A stretch of DNA of 64,000 nt from Bacillus sp. Marseille-P3661 (GCF_900240995.1 NZ_LT965953.1:1075303-1139302); one strand, 5' to 3'; shown: positions 27,986-38,575, numbered from the stretch's first letter. The notes: generated by a model from the letters alone, not told the origin. Program-made: numbers and translations.

Positions 27986-28585
27986 ATGAAACAATTGTTG
28001 TCTAAATCGATACGCTTTAGTATAGGTATTGCCGTTATCACATTTGTGTTAGCGGCTATTTTTACAATTGTATCCACACTTATGTTAAATGGTGTACAAT
28101 GGGGCATTGGTATGTTAATTGTTCTTTTTATTGTTTTTGTGGGTATTTTCTTTGATATGCTTGGAATAGCAGCAACGGCAGCTGACGAAACTCCTTTTCA
28201 TGCAATGGCCTCTAAAAAAATAAATGGAGCTAAGCATGCGATGTTAATTACGAGAAATGCAGACCGCTTTGCAAGTTTTTGTAATGATGTAATCGGCGAT
28301 ATATCTGGAATAATTAGTGGTACTGCTACTGCAATAGTGCTTATTCAATTAACGACAGGTTTAGGGTATAATGAAGATTCAAGCTTTCATTACACTACAT
28401 CTGTAATATTTACAAGTATAGTTGCAGCTCTAACAGTAGGAGGGAAAGCTTTTGGTAAATCAATTGCTATCAAATATTCAACTGATATTATATTTCACGT
28501 GGGACAACTATTTTATCTAATCGAGGACAAATTAAATATAAAAATCCTTCCCGGAAAAAAGGAATCTAAAATAAGAAGTCGTTAA
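27986..28585 (+). CDS. oapA: OLE-associated membrane protein OapA
   Basis: 199 residues with four likely transmembrane helices (about 10-33, 38-61, 104-124, 137-153) and a basic C-terminal tail (KKESKIRSR) suited to RNA contact. It lies about 150 bases after the OLE RNA and directly before dxs, the position of oapA. The stretch FFDMLGIAATAADETPFHAMASKKINGAKHA, quoted here only by its first part FFDMLGIAATAADETP and the later GAKHA, recalls the DUF21/CNNM membrane domain. Start is fixed at ATG 27986 by an in-frame stop just before it; aaggaga is 12 bases upstream, a long spacing. Confidence 0.88.
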   Translation: MKQLLSKSIRFSIGIAVITFVLAAIFTIVSTLMLNGVQWGIGMLIVLFIVFVGIFFDMLGIAATAADETPFHAMASKKINGAKHAMLITRNADRFASFCNDVIGDISGIISGTATAIVLIQLTTGLGYNEDSSFHYTTSVIFTSIVAALTVGGKAFGKSIAIKYSTDIIFHVGQLFYLIEDKLNIKILPGKKESKIRSR

Positions 28586-28614
28586 AGTCTTGAAATGAAA
28601 GTGAGTGGGTTTCT

Positions 28615-30519
28615 ATGAATTTAGAAACATTTAAAGATCCTAAAGCAATTAAAAATCTATCCGAGCAGCAATTAGAGCAATTGGCAGAGTCGATTAGGCA
28701 ATTCCTAATTGAAAAGCTTTCTAAAACAGGTGGTCATTTAGGACCCAATCTAGGTGTGGTTGAATTAACTATTGCCCTTCATAAAGTGTTTGATAGTCCA
28801 AAGGATAAATTTCTATGGGATGTTGGTCATCAATCATATGTTCACAAAATCCTAACAGGGAGGGCATCGGACTTTAATACCCTTCGACAACATAAAGGTT
28901 TATCAGGCTTTCCTAAAATTTCTGAATCTGAACATGATGTATGGGAAACTGGACATAGTTCTACCTCACTTTCAGGTGCAATGGGAATGGCTATTGCAAG
29001 AGATTTGAAAGGTTCCAATGAAATAATTATCCCTATTATTGGTGATGGTGCTTTAACTGGTGGAATGGCTTTGGAAGCGTTAAATCATATTGGAAGCGAA
29101 AAGAAAGACATGATCGTTATCTTAAATGATAATGAAATGTCGATTGCTCCTAATGTTGGTGCACTTCATAATGTTTTAGGACGTTTGAGAACAGCCGGCA
29201 AATATCAATGGGTTAAAGATGAATTGGAATATATACTGAAAAAAATACCTGCTATTGGTGGGAAGGTTGCTGCAACAGCTGAGCGATTAAAAGATAGTCT
29301 AAAGTATCTTCTTGTTTCTGGTGTGTTCTTTGAAGAAATGGGTTTTACATATTTAGGCCCTGTTGATGGGCATAACTTCAATGACCTTCTAGAAAATTTT
29401 CAATATGCTAAAAAGACAAAAGGTCCTGTTTTAATTCATGTAATTACCAAAAAGGGAAAAGGATATCAGCCAGCAGAAACAGATACAACTGGTAAATGGC
29501 ATGGAGTAGGACCTTATAAAATTGAATCAGGAGAAGGGCTAACCCCGGTTAATACTGCACCTGCCTGGAGTAAGGTTATAAGTGACACAGTCCTTAAAAT
29601 AGCTAGGGAGGATCATCGCGTAGTTGCTATTACTCCTGCTATGCCAGTAGGGTCAAAGTTGGTAGACTTTGCTAGGGAGTTTCCTGACCGTTTTTTTGAT
29701 GTTGGAATAGCAGAACAACATGCAATTACAATGGCAGCCGGATTAGCAACCCAAAAATTCAAACCGTTCTTGGCTATTTATTCAACATTTTTACAGCGCG
29801 GTTACGACCAAGTCGTACATGATGTTTGTCGTCAAAATTTAAATGTATTTTTCGGTATTGATCGTGCAGGTTTAGTAGGCGCAGATGGAGAGACGCATCA
29901 GGGTGTGTTTGATATTGCTTTTTTAAGACATATTCCAAATTTAGTTATTATGATGCCTAAGGATGAAAATGAAGGGCAGCATATGGTTAATACGGCAATT
30001 AATTATGAAACGGGTCCGATTGCTCTTCGTTTTCCTAGAGGAAATGGATTAGGTGTTACGATGGATAAAAAGCTTAAAGAAATACCTATTGGTTCCTGGG
30101 AAGTATTAAAGGAAGGTGTCGACGCTGCGATTTTAACATTTGGTACAACAATAGAAATGGCGCTGGACGCAGCGAAACAATTACAATTAGAAGGAATAAG
30201 TGTAAAAGTGGTTAACGCTCGTTTTATTAAACCATTAGATGAAAAAATGATGCATGAGATTTTGGGCAATGCCATGCCAATCCTTACAATTGAAGAAGCA
30301 GTTATGCAAGGCGGATTTGGAAGTGCAGTTTTAGAGTTTGCTCATGATTACGATTATAAAAATATAAATATTGCAAGAATGGGAATACCTGATCAATTTA
30401 TCGAACACGGAAGTGTTACAAAATTACTAGAAGAGATAGGTTTAACAACAGCGAATGCTGTGGAAAAAGTACGCTTGTTAACAAGAAAACAATTATCTAA
30501 AAAGCAGAAAAGGGCTTAA
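28615..30519 (+). CDS. dxs: 1-deoxy-D-xylulose-5-phosphate synthase
   Basis: First enzyme of the MEP isoprenoid pathway: thiamine-diphosphate-dependent condensation of pyruvate and glyceraldehyde 3-phosphate. 634 residues, usual length. [33 protein letters not shown], the ThDP motif [15 protein letters not shown]...NDNEMSI, and [15 protein letters not shown] with the catalytic Glu are all present. It follows oapA by 29 bases and precedes tlyA by four, so all are likely one transcription unit. Confidence 0.97.
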   Translation: MNLETFKDPKAIKNLSEQQLEQLAESIRQFLIEKLSKTGGHLGPNLGVVELTIALHKVFDSPKDKFLWDVGHQSYVHKILTGRASDFNTLRQHKGLSGFPKISESEHDVWETGHSSTSLSGAMGMAIARDLKGSNEIIIPIIGDGALTGGMALEALNHIGSEKKDMIVILNDNEMSIAPNVGALHNVLGRLRTAGKYQWVKDELEYILKKIPAIGGKVAATAERLKDSLKYLLVSGVFFEEMGFTYLGPVDGHNFNDLLENFQYAKKTKGPVLIHVITKKGKGYQPAETDTTGKWHGVGPYKIESGEGLTPVNTAPAWSKVISDTVLKIAREDHRVVAITPAMPVGSKLVDFAREFPDRFFDVGIAEQHAITMAAGLATQKFKPFLAIYSTFLQRGYDQVVHDVCRQNLNVFFGIDRAGLVGADGETHQGVFDIAFLRHIPNLVIMMPKDENEGQHMVNTAINYETGPIALRFPRGNGLGVTMDKKLKEIPIGSWEVLKEGVDAAILTFGTTIEMALDAAKQLQLEGISVKVVNARFIKPLDEKMMHEILGNAMPILTIEEAVMQGGFGSAVLEFAHDYDYKNINIARMGIPDQFIEHGSVTKLLEEIGLTTANAVEKVRLLTRKQLSKKQKRA

Positions 30520-30523
30520 ATTA

Positions 30524-31339
30524 ATGAGTATAAAGAAAGAAAGAGTAGACGTTATTCTTGTAGACAGAGGATTGTTTGAAACAAGAGAAAAAGCAAAACG
30601 GGCGATCATGGCAGGAATTGTTTATTCTCCTGAAGGAAGAATTGATAAACCGGGTATAAAAATTGAAATAGCGACCCCTCTAGAAGTAAAAGGAAAAGTA
30701 ATGCCCTATGTTTCTAGGGGCGGTTTAAAGCTTGAAAAGGCACTTGAGGTGTTTGCGATCAATATTAATGATCGAATTGTTTTAGATATAGGAGCATCAA
30801 CGGGTGGATTTACTGATTGCGCATTACAAAATGGTGCTAAATTAGTATATGCTCTTGATGTTGGCTATAACCAGTTAGCATGGAAACTCCGGCAAGATCC
30901 GCGTGTAATTGTTATGGAACGGACAAACTTTCGCTATGTAACAAAAGATCAATTAACCCAAGGCCAACCAAACTTTTCAACAATTGATGTTTCATTTATT
31001 TCGTTAAAATTAATCCTACCTGTATTGAAAACATTATTGGATAATGATAGCGATGTGGTAACGCTTGTAAAGCCACAATTTGAAGCAGGTAAAGATGAGG
31101 TAGGTAAAAAAGGTATTATTAGAGATCCCAAAATTCATATTAAAGTTCTAAAAGAGATAACAGATTTTGCACTTTCGTTAGGGTATAGTGTAAAAAATGC
31201 AACCTATTCACCTATTACAGGCGGAGAAGGAAATATTGAATTTTTATTACACTTGAAGTGGCATGAGAATGCTGAAAGTAATATTGATGAAAGCATTGAT
31301 CCAATAAAAATTGTCGAAGAAGCACACCGGGCTTTGTAG
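30524..31339 (+). CDS. tlyA: TlyA family rRNA (cytidine-2'-O)-methyltransferase
   Basis: S4-domain plus FtsJ-like methyltransferase of 271 residues (YqxC in B. subtilis). N-terminal S4 RNA-binding domain (RVDVILVDRGLFETREKAKRAI) and a SAM motif DIGASTGGFTDCALQNGA, with the family's LVKPQFEAGKDEVGKKGI. Known TlyA proteins methylate ribosomal RNA, which affects capreomycin susceptibility in mycobacteria; the target here is inferred. Ends the isoprenoid operon, before a terminator. Confidence 0.92.
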   Translation: MSIKKERVDVILVDRGLFETREKAKRAIMAGIVYSPEGRIDKPGIKIEIATPLEVKGKVMPYVSRGGLKLEKALEVFAININDRIVLDIGASTGGFTDCALQNGAKLVYALDVGYNQLAWKLRQDPRVIVMERTNFRYVTKDQLTQGQPNFSTIDVSFISLKLILPVLKTLLDNDSDVVTLVKPQFEAGKDEVGKKGIIRDPKIHIKVLKEITDFALSLGYSVKNATYSPITGGEGNIEFLLHLKWHENAESNIDESIDPIKIVEEAHRAL

Positions 31340-31345
31340 GTTACC

Positions 31346-31375
31346 TTAGGATAACATAGTGTTATCCTTTTTCTA
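31346..31375 (+). terminator. Terminator after tlyA
   Basis: Stem AGGATAAC / GTTATCCT (31348-31355 with 31361-31368), 5-nt loop and five T. Confidence 0.85.
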
Positions 31376-31550
31376 TTGCTGAGTGAGTGTTGAATAATTT
31401 TTTCTAGAGGTATAGGAGTTTTTTTGTGATCTCGGAATGTATAATAAATGATTATGAACTGTTCCATCTTATCTTTTGAAAGAAGGGTGTATAGCAAGAT
31501 ATAGCAGAAATAAATGTACAATTTGGACTAAATCGTTTAACATAGAATCA

Positions 31551-31584
31551 TGTATAAAATTGCATTATGTTATATAAAAATGCA
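31551..31584 (+). promoter_or_regulatory. Candidate tandem ARG boxes upstream of argR
   Basis: TGTATAAAATTGCA (31551-31564) and TATATAAAAATGCA (31571-31584) each match the arginine-repressor half-operator TGAATAAATATTCA at about 10 of 14 positions and start 20 bp apart, two helical turns. They end about 20 bases before argR, which suggests autoregulation. AT-rich DNA makes chance matches likely, so this is tentative. Confidence 0.35.
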
Positions 31585-31603
31585 TTTATTGGGGTGTTAA
31601 ATG

Positions 31604-32053
31604 ATGAATAAAGGACAAAGGCATATTAAAATTAGAGAACTTATCTCGAATAATGAAATAGAAACACAGGATGAGTTAGTGGACGAGCTGAAAAGTGCAG
31701 GGTATAACGTAACGCAAGCTACAGTCTCTAGGGATATTAAAGAATTACATCTTGTAAAAGTACCTTTACCAGATGGGAGATATAAATATAGTTTACCTGC
31801 GGACCAAAGGTTCAATCCATTGCAAAAACTAAAAAGATCATTAATGGATGCTTTTGTAAAAATTGATTCAGCTGGACATTTGCTTGTTATGAAAACCTTA
31901 CCAGGTAATGCCAATGCAATAGGAGCTCTAATTGATAATCTAGATTGGGATGAAGTATTGGGCACTATCTGTGGTGATGATACAATTTTAATTATATGTA
32001 GAACAACGGAAGATACGGAAAAAATAGCTAATAGATTTATTGAAATGCTATAA
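31604..32053 (+). CDS. argR: Arginine repressor ArgR/AhrC
   Basis: Hexameric, arginine-binding regulator that represses arginine synthesis and activates catabolism. 149 residues from ATG 31604, matching B. subtilis AhrC in length; the preceding ATG 31601 is a tandem alternative. Winged-helix domain [14 protein letters not shown]...[18 protein letters not shown] and C-terminal arginine-binding [14 protein letters not shown]. The gene has its own leader with candidate ARG boxes. It runs into recN with 16 bases between. Confidence 0.96.
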   Translation: MNKGQRHIKIRELISNNEIETQDELVDELKSAGYNVTQATVSRDIKELHLVKVPLPDGRYKYSLPADQRFNPLQKLKRSLMDAFVKIDSAGHLLVMKTLPGNANAIGALIDNLDWDEVLGTICGDDTILIICRTTEDTEKIANRFIEML

Positions 32054-32069
32054 AAAGGTGTGGTTATAT

Positions 32070-33809
32070 ATGCTAGCAGAGCTTTCGATAAAAAATTTTG
32101 CAATAATTGAATCTTTATCTATTTCCTTTCAGAAAGGATTAACGGTTTTATCTGGTGAAACGGGGGCTGGTAAATCAATCATTATAGACGCAATTAGTCT
32201 TGTTGTAGGAGGTCGGGGCTCCTCTGAGTTTGTACGGTATGGTTGCTCAAAGGCGGAAATTGAAGCTTTATTTTTACTAGATGATGACAAACATACAAGT
32301 ATAAAAAAAGCAGAAGAGTTAGGTATAGATATCTCTGATGGAATGCTTGTTGTTCGCCGTGATATTTTAACGAGTGGTAAAAGTGTATGTAGAATTAATG
32401 GTAAATTGGTTACACTCGGCATACTTAGAGAAGTAGGTCGAACATTAATTGATATCCATGGTCAGCATGAACATCAGGATTTAATGAATGAGGATCGACA
32501 TTTATCGTTAATCGATGATTATGATCCGAATGAGGTTTTTTCATCTTTAGAAGAATATCAACGGCTATATCAAACATATTCAAAGTTAAATAAACAATTA
32601 AAAAATCTTAACGATAATGAACAACAAATGGCCCATCGCCTTGACCTAATTCAGTTTCAATTGGATGAGATTAAAAAGTCGGAGCTTTCGCCAGGTGAAG
32701 AAGAAACACTTATTGAGGAAAGATTGCAGCTATCCAATTATGAAAAAATCCATACAGCAACAAGAGCTGGTTATGAAGCTCTTTCAGGTGAGCATCGAGG
32801 TATGGATTGGGTTGGACTTGCCATGAGTCATCTTGAAGATGTTTCCTCCCTCAATAATCAATTAAAAGCAATATTTGAAAGTATATCGAATAGCTATTTT
32901 TTACTTGAAGAATCAATGTATGCTTTGAGAGACCAGCTTGACCAGCTTGAGTTTGATCCGCAAAGACTTAACTATATAGAAGAACGCTTGAATGAGATTA
33001 AAATATTAAAGAAAAAATATGGTCAGTCAATTGAAGAAATCCTTGAATATGGCGCTCAAATAGAAGATGAAATCGATCAAATCCAGAATCGAGAAGATCA
33101 CTTGGAAAGATTACGCCAACAACTTAAAGAAATTCAAAATGATTTAATTGTTGAAGCAGACCACTTATCTAAGAAACGCCAGGAAGTTGCTCAATTGTTA
33201 AAAAATGCAATTCATAAAGAGCTTAAAGATTTGCATATGGATAAAACAATTTTTGAGGTGAATTTCTCATTAGTGAATGGGAAAAAACAAGATCACCATC
33301 TAGTATATAAAGGGCAGCATATTGAATTTTTAAGTAATGGTATTGATAAAATTGAGTTTTTAATTTCAACTAATCCTGGTGAACCTCTAAAAGCTTTATC
33401 TAAAATAGCGTCCGGTGGTGAGTTATCTAGAATAATGCTTGCTTTAAAAAGTATCTTCTCAAAAAATCAAGGGATAACCTCTATAATATTCGATGAAGTG
33501 GATACTGGGGTAAGCGGACGTGTTGCACAAGCAATGGCAGAAAAAATTTATAAAATAGCAAAAGGGTCACAAGTATTATGTATCACCCATTTACCTCAGG
33601 TTGCAGCGATGGCGGATACACATCTTCATATAAAAAAAGAAAGCAGTGGAGACCGCACAAGGACTTTTACCAAAGAATTAAATGAAGAAGAAAAAATTAA
33701 GGAAATTGGTCGAATGATTTCTGGTGTTGAGATAACAGACCTTACTAAGAAACATGCACGTGAATTGCTACAATTGGCAGAACAAATAAAAACCTCCTCC
33801 GTTTGCTAA
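32070..33809 (+). CDS. recN: DNA repair protein RecN
   Basis: SMC-like ATPase that acts early at double-strand breaks. 579 residues. Walker A GETGAGKSIIIDA near the N-terminus, two coiled-coil arms, and the C-terminal ABC signature SGGELSRIMLALK and Walker B IIFDEVDTGVSG. Start ATG 32070 gives MLAELSIKNFAII, the family N-terminus; an earlier in-frame ATG at 32040 would overlap argR. The argR-recN pair is conserved in Bacillus. Confidence 0.96.
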   Translation: MLAELSIKNFAIIESLSISFQKGLTVLSGETGAGKSIIIDAISLVVGGRGSSEFVRYGCSKAEIEALFLLDDDKHTSIKKAEELGIDISDGMLVVRRDILTSGKSVCRINGKLVTLGILREVGRTLIDIHGQHEHQDLMNEDRHLSLIDDYDPNEVFSSLEEYQRLYQTYSKLNKQLKNLNDNEQQMAHRLDLIQFQLDEIKKSELSPGEEETLIEERLQLSNYEKIHTATRAGYEALSGEHRGMDWVGLAMSHLEDVSSLNNQLKAIFESISNSYFLLEESMYALRDQLDQLEFDPQRLNYIEERLNEIKILKKKYGQSIEEILEYGAQIEDEIDQIQNREDHLERLRQQLKEIQNDLIVEADHLSKKRQEVAQLLKNAIHKELKDLHMDKTIFEVNFSLVNGKKQDHHLVYKGQHIEFLSNGIDKIEFLISTNPGEPLKALSKIASGGELSRIMLALKSIFSKNQGITSIIFDEVDTGVSGRVAQAMAEKIYKIAKGSQVLCITHLPQVAAMADTHLHIKKESSGDRTRTFTKELNEEEKIKEIGRMISGVEITDLTKKHARELLQLAEQIKTSSVC

Positions 33810-33826
33810 TCAAATTTTTTAACTGT

Positions 33827-33857
33827 AAGAGCTATCCAAAGAAGGATAGCTTTTTTC
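33827..33857 (+). terminator. argR-recN terminator
   Basis: Stem agctatcc / ggatagct (33830-33837 with 33844-33851), 6-nt loop, then six T. Confidence 0.88.
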
Positions 33858-33950
33858 ATTTTGCACAGTTATAAATGAAGATGATGAGGGCAAAATGATA
33901 ACTGTAGCCATAAAAAAATGGTGTGGGATGGAGCGAGGAGAGTGAAATGA

Positions 33951-35249
33951 TTGAAAGTAGAATGGCTTAGAAAAATAGTTGGTTTATTTCTCCTTGTTCT
34001 TTTAATTGGAATTGGCTTTTCAAAACCAATTCAAGAATATGTTTCAATTCCAAAAGAGATAATTCTATTTGAAGGACAAGAGGCAGCTATAACATCTTTA
34101 CCAGTCTTTTCACAATCAAATAATGATGCTATTTACTCGCTAGCAGATCATGGTGAGAATACGCTTTCTATAAAAGGAGAAGAAAGCGGTGAAGAACAGA
34201 TGCTGTTACAAATGGCAGATTTTCCTGTGAAGAATGTAAATATAAAAGTCCTTCCAGACTTTAAAGTAATCCCAGGGGGCCAATCGTTGGGGGTAAAATT
34301 AAACACGTTAGGGGTTCTCGTTGTAGGACATCATTTGATTGACACCGAAAAAGGACAGGAATCACCTGGGGAAGTAGCTGGAATTGAAGTCGGTGACATT
34401 ATTATGAAAATTAATGACCAACCGATAAAAAAAATGAGCGAAGTAGCTTCTTTTGTTGAGGAAGCTGGAGAGAATGGTAATTCTTTAAAGTTACTTGTTA
34501 AGCGCGACGAAAAAGAATTTGAAACAGAATTAACACCTATTAAAGCTAAAAATGAGTTTCATTATCGAATGGGCTTGTATATAAGAGATTCAGCTGCAGG
34601 CATTGGTACAATGACATTCTACCACCCTGAATCAAAAAAATATGGAGCTTTAGGTCATGTCATTTCTGATATGGATACTAAAAAGCCAATAGTAGTACAT
34701 GATGGACAAATAGTACGATCAACTGTTACTTCAATTGAGAAGGGTGCAAATGGAAACCCTGGTGAAAAACTAGCACGTTTTTCAAATGACAAAGAAGTAA
34801 TCGGCAATATTACTCGAAATAGCCCATTTGGTATTTTTGGTGAATTAACAAAGGGAATAAAAAATGGTGTGCTTGACGAAGCTTTACCGATTGCATTATC
34901 ACATGAGGTAAAAGAAGGCCCAGCAAAGATCTTAACGGTTGTTGAAGGGGATGAAGTACAAGAATTTGATGTGGAAGTTGCAAGTACTGTACCTCAAAAA
35001 TTCCCCGCAACTAAGGGAATGGTGATTAGAATAACCGATAAAGAATTGTTGGATAAAACTGGTGGGATTGTTCAAGGGATGAGCGGTAGCCCGATAATAC
35101 AGGATGGGAAAATTATTGGGGCTGTAACGCACGTGTTCGTAAACGATCCAACCTCTGGTTATGGTGTTCATATTGAATGGATGTTAAATGAGGCAGGCAT
35201 AAATATTTATGCAAAAGATCAAGAGGATAAAGAGAAAAAAGCGAGTTAA
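33951..35249 (+). CDS. spoIVB: SpoIVB serine peptidase
   Basis: Forespore-secreted peptidase that starts the signal to process pro-sigma-K and so couples forespore to mother cell. 432 residues: an N-terminal membrane/signal helix ([15 protein letters not shown]), a PDZ domain ([17 protein letters not shown]), and the S55 peptidase domain with the catalytic His in [12 protein letters not shown] and Ser in GMSGSPI (about Ser380). TTG start 33951 has gcgaggag upstream. In the conserved recN-spoIVB-spo0A order. Confidence 0.95.
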   Translation: MKVEWLRKIVGLFLLVLLIGIGFSKPIQEYVSIPKEIILFEGQEAAITSLPVFSQSNNDAIYSLADHGENTLSIKGEESGEEQMLLQMADFPVKNVNIKVLPDFKVIPGGQSLGVKLNTLGVLVVGHHLIDTEKGQESPGEVAGIEVGDIIMKINDQPIKKMSEVASFVEEAGENGNSLKLLVKRDEKEFETELTPIKAKNEFHYRMGLYIRDSAAGIGTMTFYHPESKKYGALGHVISDMDTKKPIVVHDGQIVRSTVTSIEKGANGNPGEKLARFSNDKEVIGNITRNSPFGIFGELTKGIKNGVLDEALPIALSHEVKEGPAKILTVVEGDEVQEFDVEVASTVPQKFPATKGMVIRITDKELLDKTGGIVQGMSGSPIIQDGKIIGAVTHVFVNDPTSGYGVHIEWMLNEAGINIYAKDQEDKEKKAS

Positions 35250-35266
35250 TTGACTCGCTTTTTTCT
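35233..35266 (+). terminator. spoIVB terminator
   Basis: Stem aaaaaagcgagt / actcgctttttt (about 35235-35246 with 35253-35264), overlapping the spoIVB stop codon. Confidence 0.9.
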
Positions 35267-35464
35267 CTTTATCTTTATTTAAAGTTCATTTAAAGCATAT
35301 TAAGCTGATTTCTTATTTGTAGGTTTAGCTAAACTCAATAGTTTTTGGAATATTCAACAAAAGTAGAATTTTGTTATCTAATGACAGATGCAGTCGAAAA
35401 TAAGAGCATTTTAAAGAAAACTCAAGATTTTCCAGTATTTTTATGAAATTTTTTAAAAATTTAA

Positions 35465-35490
35465 AGGATTTAAGATTGCATTGTCGAATG
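35465..35490 (+). promoter_or_regulatory. Sigma-H promoter and 0A box of spo0A
   Basis: AGGATTT (35465-35471) and GAAT (35486-35489) with 14 bp between match the sigma-H -35 and -10. TTGTCGAA (35481-35488) is a close match to the Spo0A box TTGTCGAA and covers the -10, as in the autoregulated spo0A promoter of B. subtilis. A possible sigma-A pair TTGCAT (35476-35481) / TAGAAT (35498-35503) overlaps it. The remaining 200 bases upstream show nothing else clear. Confidence 0.7.
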
Positions 35491-35540
35491 TATGAGTTAG
35501 AATATAAGTAGAGAATATTGGTACTGAGGAGGAAATTCGT

Positions 35541-36329
35541 GTGTTAAAAAAAATAAAGGTGTGCTTAGTGGATGACAATCGCGAACTAGTTTCGCTTTTA
35601 GAAGATTATTTGACAAATCAAGAGGATATTGAAGTTATTGGTACAGCCTATAATGGCCAAGAATGTCTAAATTTATTAGAAAGTCATGATCCTGACGTAC
35701 TTGTATTAGATATTATTATGCCACATTTAGATGGCTTGGCGGTATTGGAAAAAATGCGTGACTTAAATAAAAAGTCATTTCCTAATGTCATTATGTTGAC
35801 AGCCTTTGGACAAGAGGATGTAACAACAAAGGCAGTTGAGCTAGGTGCTTCGTATTTTATATTGAAACCATTTGATATGGAAAATTTAGCAAACCATATA
35901 CGTCAAGTTTCAGGTAAATCAACTACATTTGTTAAACGTCCTGTCGTTACTAGAACACCTGTAGAACCAAAGACCAAAAGTCTAGATGCCAATATTACTA
36001 GCATTATCCATGAGATTGGAGTACCAGCCCACATTAAGGGTTACCTATACTTAAGGGAAGCTATATCAATGGTATATAACGATATTGAATTACTTGGATC
36101 AATTACAAAGGTTCTATATCCAGACATTGCAAAGAAATATAACACAACTGCTAGCCGCGTTGAACGTGCAATTCGACATGCGATTGAAGTAGCTTGGAGT
36201 CGCGGGAATATCGATTCGATTTCATCATTATTTGGTTACACAGTAAGCATGTCGAAAGCCAAGCCTACGAACTCTGAGTTTATTGCGATGGTAGCTGACA
36301 AGCTTAGATTAGAGCATATGGCATCTTAA
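35541..36329 (+). CDS. spo0A: Stage 0 sporulation master regulator Spo0A
   Basis: Response regulator whose phosphorylation commits the cell to sporulation. 262 residues. Receiver domain with acidic pocket DDN, phosphorylation site Asp57 ([13 protein letters not shown]), the Thr in LTAFGQ and Lys in ILKPFD. After a linker, the sigma-factor-contacting DNA-binding domain ([20 protein letters not shown] ... [21 protein letters not shown]) is almost invariant. GTG start 35541 behind gaggagg. Regulated by the sigma-H promoter and 0A box just upstream. Confidence 0.98.
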   Translation: MLKKIKVCLVDDNRELVSLLEDYLTNQEDIEVIGTAYNGQECLNLLESHDPDVLVLDIIMPHLDGLAVLEKMRDLNKKSFPNVIMLTAFGQEDVTTKAVELGASYFILKPFDMENLANHIRQVSGKSTTFVKRPVVTRTPVEPKTKSLDANITSIIHEIGVPAHIKGYLYLREAISMVYNDIELLGSITKVLYPDIAKKYNTTASRVERAIRHAIEVAWSRGNIDSISSLFGYTVSMSKAKPTNSEFIAMVADKLRLEHMAS

Positions 36330-36348
36330 TATTAAAATTGTAATATGG

Positions 36349-36386
36349 GGAACCCGATAGATCAGTCAGATTTATCGGGTTTTGCG
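36349..36386 (+). terminator. spo0A terminator
   Basis: Perfect 9-bp stem aacccgata / tatcgggtt (36351-36359 with 36373-36381) with a 13-nt loop and a short T run. Confidence 0.8.
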
Positions 36387-36486
36387 TTTGTGTTTCAAGG
36401 GTAAAGTTATTTATTATAGGTGGTATTATGCTTTCATTTAGCAATAATAATTTTGAGTGCTAGTGATTAGTAAGGGGATATAAAAA

Positions 36487-36948
36487 ATGTTAGCCCAAAT
36501 TAACAAAGTGGAAAATAAGTATATAGCAACTTTTATAAGACATTGGGATTACTCAGTGGGCGAGGTTTGGTCTTGGCTAACTGAAAATGATAAGTTAGAA
36601 AAATGGTTTTCTGAATTAGAAATTGACGATTTGTCTGAAGGTGGTATTATTAAATTTGATATGCAAGATGGTACATTTGAAGAAATGAAAATTACCAATT
36701 TGAAAGTGTTTTCTGTGCTTGAATTTACTTGGGGAGAAGATCTTGTACGTTTTGAATTAGAAGAAAAAAACAATGGGTGTAGATTATTATTAATTGAAGA
36801 AATTAATAAAGTATCAATGCATACTCCGAAAGATCTTGCTGGCTGGCATGTTTGTTTAGATGTAATTCATGCACTTTTAAATAGCGAAAGTATCTGTCGT
36901 CAGCCAGAATGGGAGAAATGGTATGAGCAATATGCAAAATTATTCTAA
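36487..36948 (+). CDS. SRPBCC (AHSA1-like) domain protein
   Basis: 153-residue single-domain protein of the START/SRPBCC fold, related to the Hsp90 co-chaperone Aha1 C-terminal domain: FIRHWDYSVGEVWSWLTENDKLEKWF at the N-terminus and GWHVCLDVIHALL near the end are typical. Such proteins bind small hydrophobic ligands; the ligand and role here are not known. Ribosome region is weak (gtaagggga, about eight bases upstream). It stands alone between spo0A and the aspartokinase; it is not part of the usual B. subtilis order here. Confidence 0.8.
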   Translation: MLAQINKVENKYIATFIRHWDYSVGEVWSWLTENDKLEKWFSELEIDDLSEGGIIKFDMQDGTFEEMKITNLKVFSVLEFTWGEDLVRFELEEKNNGCRLLLIEEINKVSMHTPKDLAGWHVCLDVIHALLNSESICRQPEWEKWYEQYAKLF

Positions 36949-37080
36949 GTTATGTAGTGTGGTTAAATTTGTAAACGTTGGAAATAGTCTAAAAAAATAA
37001 GAAAAATCTAATTTCCACTCTAAAAATGACCGCAAGTATGATAGAATAAAAATAATTTTATAAATAGGTGGTTAGGAGAA

Positions 37081-38475
37081 ATGAAGGTAGCAAAATTTGG
37101 AGGAACATCTGTAGCTAGTGCTGAGCAATTAAAAAAAGTGGCAAATATAATCCAAGCAGATAAGCAAAGAAAATATGTCGTAGTATCGGCCCCAGGAAAA
37201 CGTTATAAAGAAGACACTAAAACAACAGATTTACTTATTGAACTTGGTGAAAAGGCTTTAACAAATGAAAATTATGATGAGCAATTTAATGCAATCGTTA
37301 ACCGTTATGCTGAAATTGCAACTGATTTAAATTTATCAAATACAATTATTGATGAAATTTCAGCAAGTTTAACGGCTGATGTTCAATCGGACCGTTCGAA
37401 TGCTGACCGTTTTATGGATAGACTTAAGGCAAGTGGGGAAGACAATAACGCCAAGCTTTTTGCTGAATACTTAAATAGTATTGGGGTAAAAGCATCATAT
37501 GTGAATCCTAGTGAAGCAGGGATAGTTGTTACGGATGAACCTGGTAATGCACAAGTGATTCCTGTAACATATGAAAATTTAAAAAAACTTAAAGAGCGTA
37601 ATGAAGTATTAGTAGTCCCAGGTTTCTTTGGTTTCTCTGAAGAAGGGAATTTAGTAACGTTTTCAAGAGGTGGTTCGGACATTACAGGTGCTATCTTAGC
37701 AGCTGGTGTTGACGCAGAACTATACGAGAATTTCACTGATGTTGATTCAGTATATTGTGCAAATCCTAATATCGTTGATAATCCAAAAGAAATTAAAGAG
37801 TTAACTTATAAGGAAATGCGTGAGCTTTCTTATGCTGGCTTTTCCGTTTTCCATGATGAAGCATTGATTCCTGCTTTCCGTGCTGGTATACCAGTTTGTA
37901 TAAAAAATACAAATAATCCAAGTGCTCCAGGTACATTCATCGTTGCTGAACGTGATTATAGTAATGATCCAGTTGTAGGAATCGCAAGTGACTCCGGTTT
38001 TTGCAGTATTTATGTTAGTAAATATTTAATGAATAGAGAAATTGGGTTTGGTCGTCGTTTATTACAAATTCTTGAGGACGAAGGACTTTCATATGAACAT
38101 ATGCCTTCAGGAATTGACGATACGTCAGTTATACTTCGTGAAAAACAGTTAACACCTGAAAAAGAAGAGCGTGTTTTAAATCGAATTAAGTCAGAATTGA
38201 ATGTAGATACCATTTCAATTCGTCATAACCAAGCTGTAATCATGGTTGTGGGTGAAGGGATGACATCATTTGTAGGAACATCAGCGAAAGCTACAGCTGC
38301 GTTTGCGAGATCTGGTGTAAATATTGAAATGATTAACCAAGGTTCATCAGAGGTTAGCATGATGTTTGCTGTTGTTAGTGAGGATGCACCTAAAGCAGTT
38401 CGAGCATTATACGAAGAGTTTTTTGAAAATCTTAATGAGTTACCAATACCTGAAGTAGTTGAAATGAATAAGTAA
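37081..38475 (+). CDS. Aspartokinase (monofunctional, YclM/type III-like)
   Basis: Phosphorylates aspartate, opening the lysine, threonine, methionine and diaminopimelate pathway. 464 residues. N-terminal MKVAKFGGTSVASAEQLKKV, the kinase motif GFFGFSEEGNLVTFSRGGSD, and two C-terminal ACT domains (from about residue 315; SGVNIEMINQGSSEVSMMFAV) for allosteric control. It most resembles the threonine/lysine-type aspartokinase YclM of B. subtilis, but feedback specificity cannot be read from sequence. Ribosome site taggagaa near the ATG. No partner genes of the pathway are adjacent. Confidence 0.92.
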   Translation: MKVAKFGGTSVASAEQLKKVANIIQADKQRKYVVVSAPGKRYKEDTKTTDLLIELGEKALTNENYDEQFNAIVNRYAEIATDLNLSNTIIDEISASLTADVQSDRSNADRFMDRLKASGEDNNAKLFAEYLNSIGVKASYVNPSEAGIVVTDEPGNAQVIPVTYENLKKLKERNEVLVVPGFFGFSEEGNLVTFSRGGSDITGAILAAGVDAELYENFTDVDSVYCANPNIVDNPKEIKELTYKEMRELSYAGFSVFHDEALIPAFRAGIPVCIKNTNNPSAPGTFIVAERDYSNDPVVGIASDSGFCSIYVSKYLMNREIGFGRRLLQILEDEGLSYEHMPSGIDDTSVILREKQLTPEKEERVLNRIKSELNVDTISIRHNQAVIMVVGEGMTSFVGTSAKATAAFARSGVNIEMINQGSSEVSMMFAVVSEDAPKAVRALYEEFFENLNELPIPEVVEMNK

Positions 38476-38483
38476 TTGAATTG

Positions 38484-38522
38484 AAATAAGCCGTTAGCTT
38501 TTTGCTAACGGCTTATTTTGTC
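38484..38522. terminator. Terminator between aspartokinase and yqzF
   Basis: Perfect 11-bp stem aagccgttagc / gctaacggctt (38488-38498 with 38504-38514), 5-nt loop; the T run is short (ATTTTG), and it could serve either convergent gene. Confidence 0.8.
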
Positions 38523-38575
38523 AAAATTATTACTTGTCCCAGTTACACTACCTAGCAACTTGGAGCTGGACAAAC

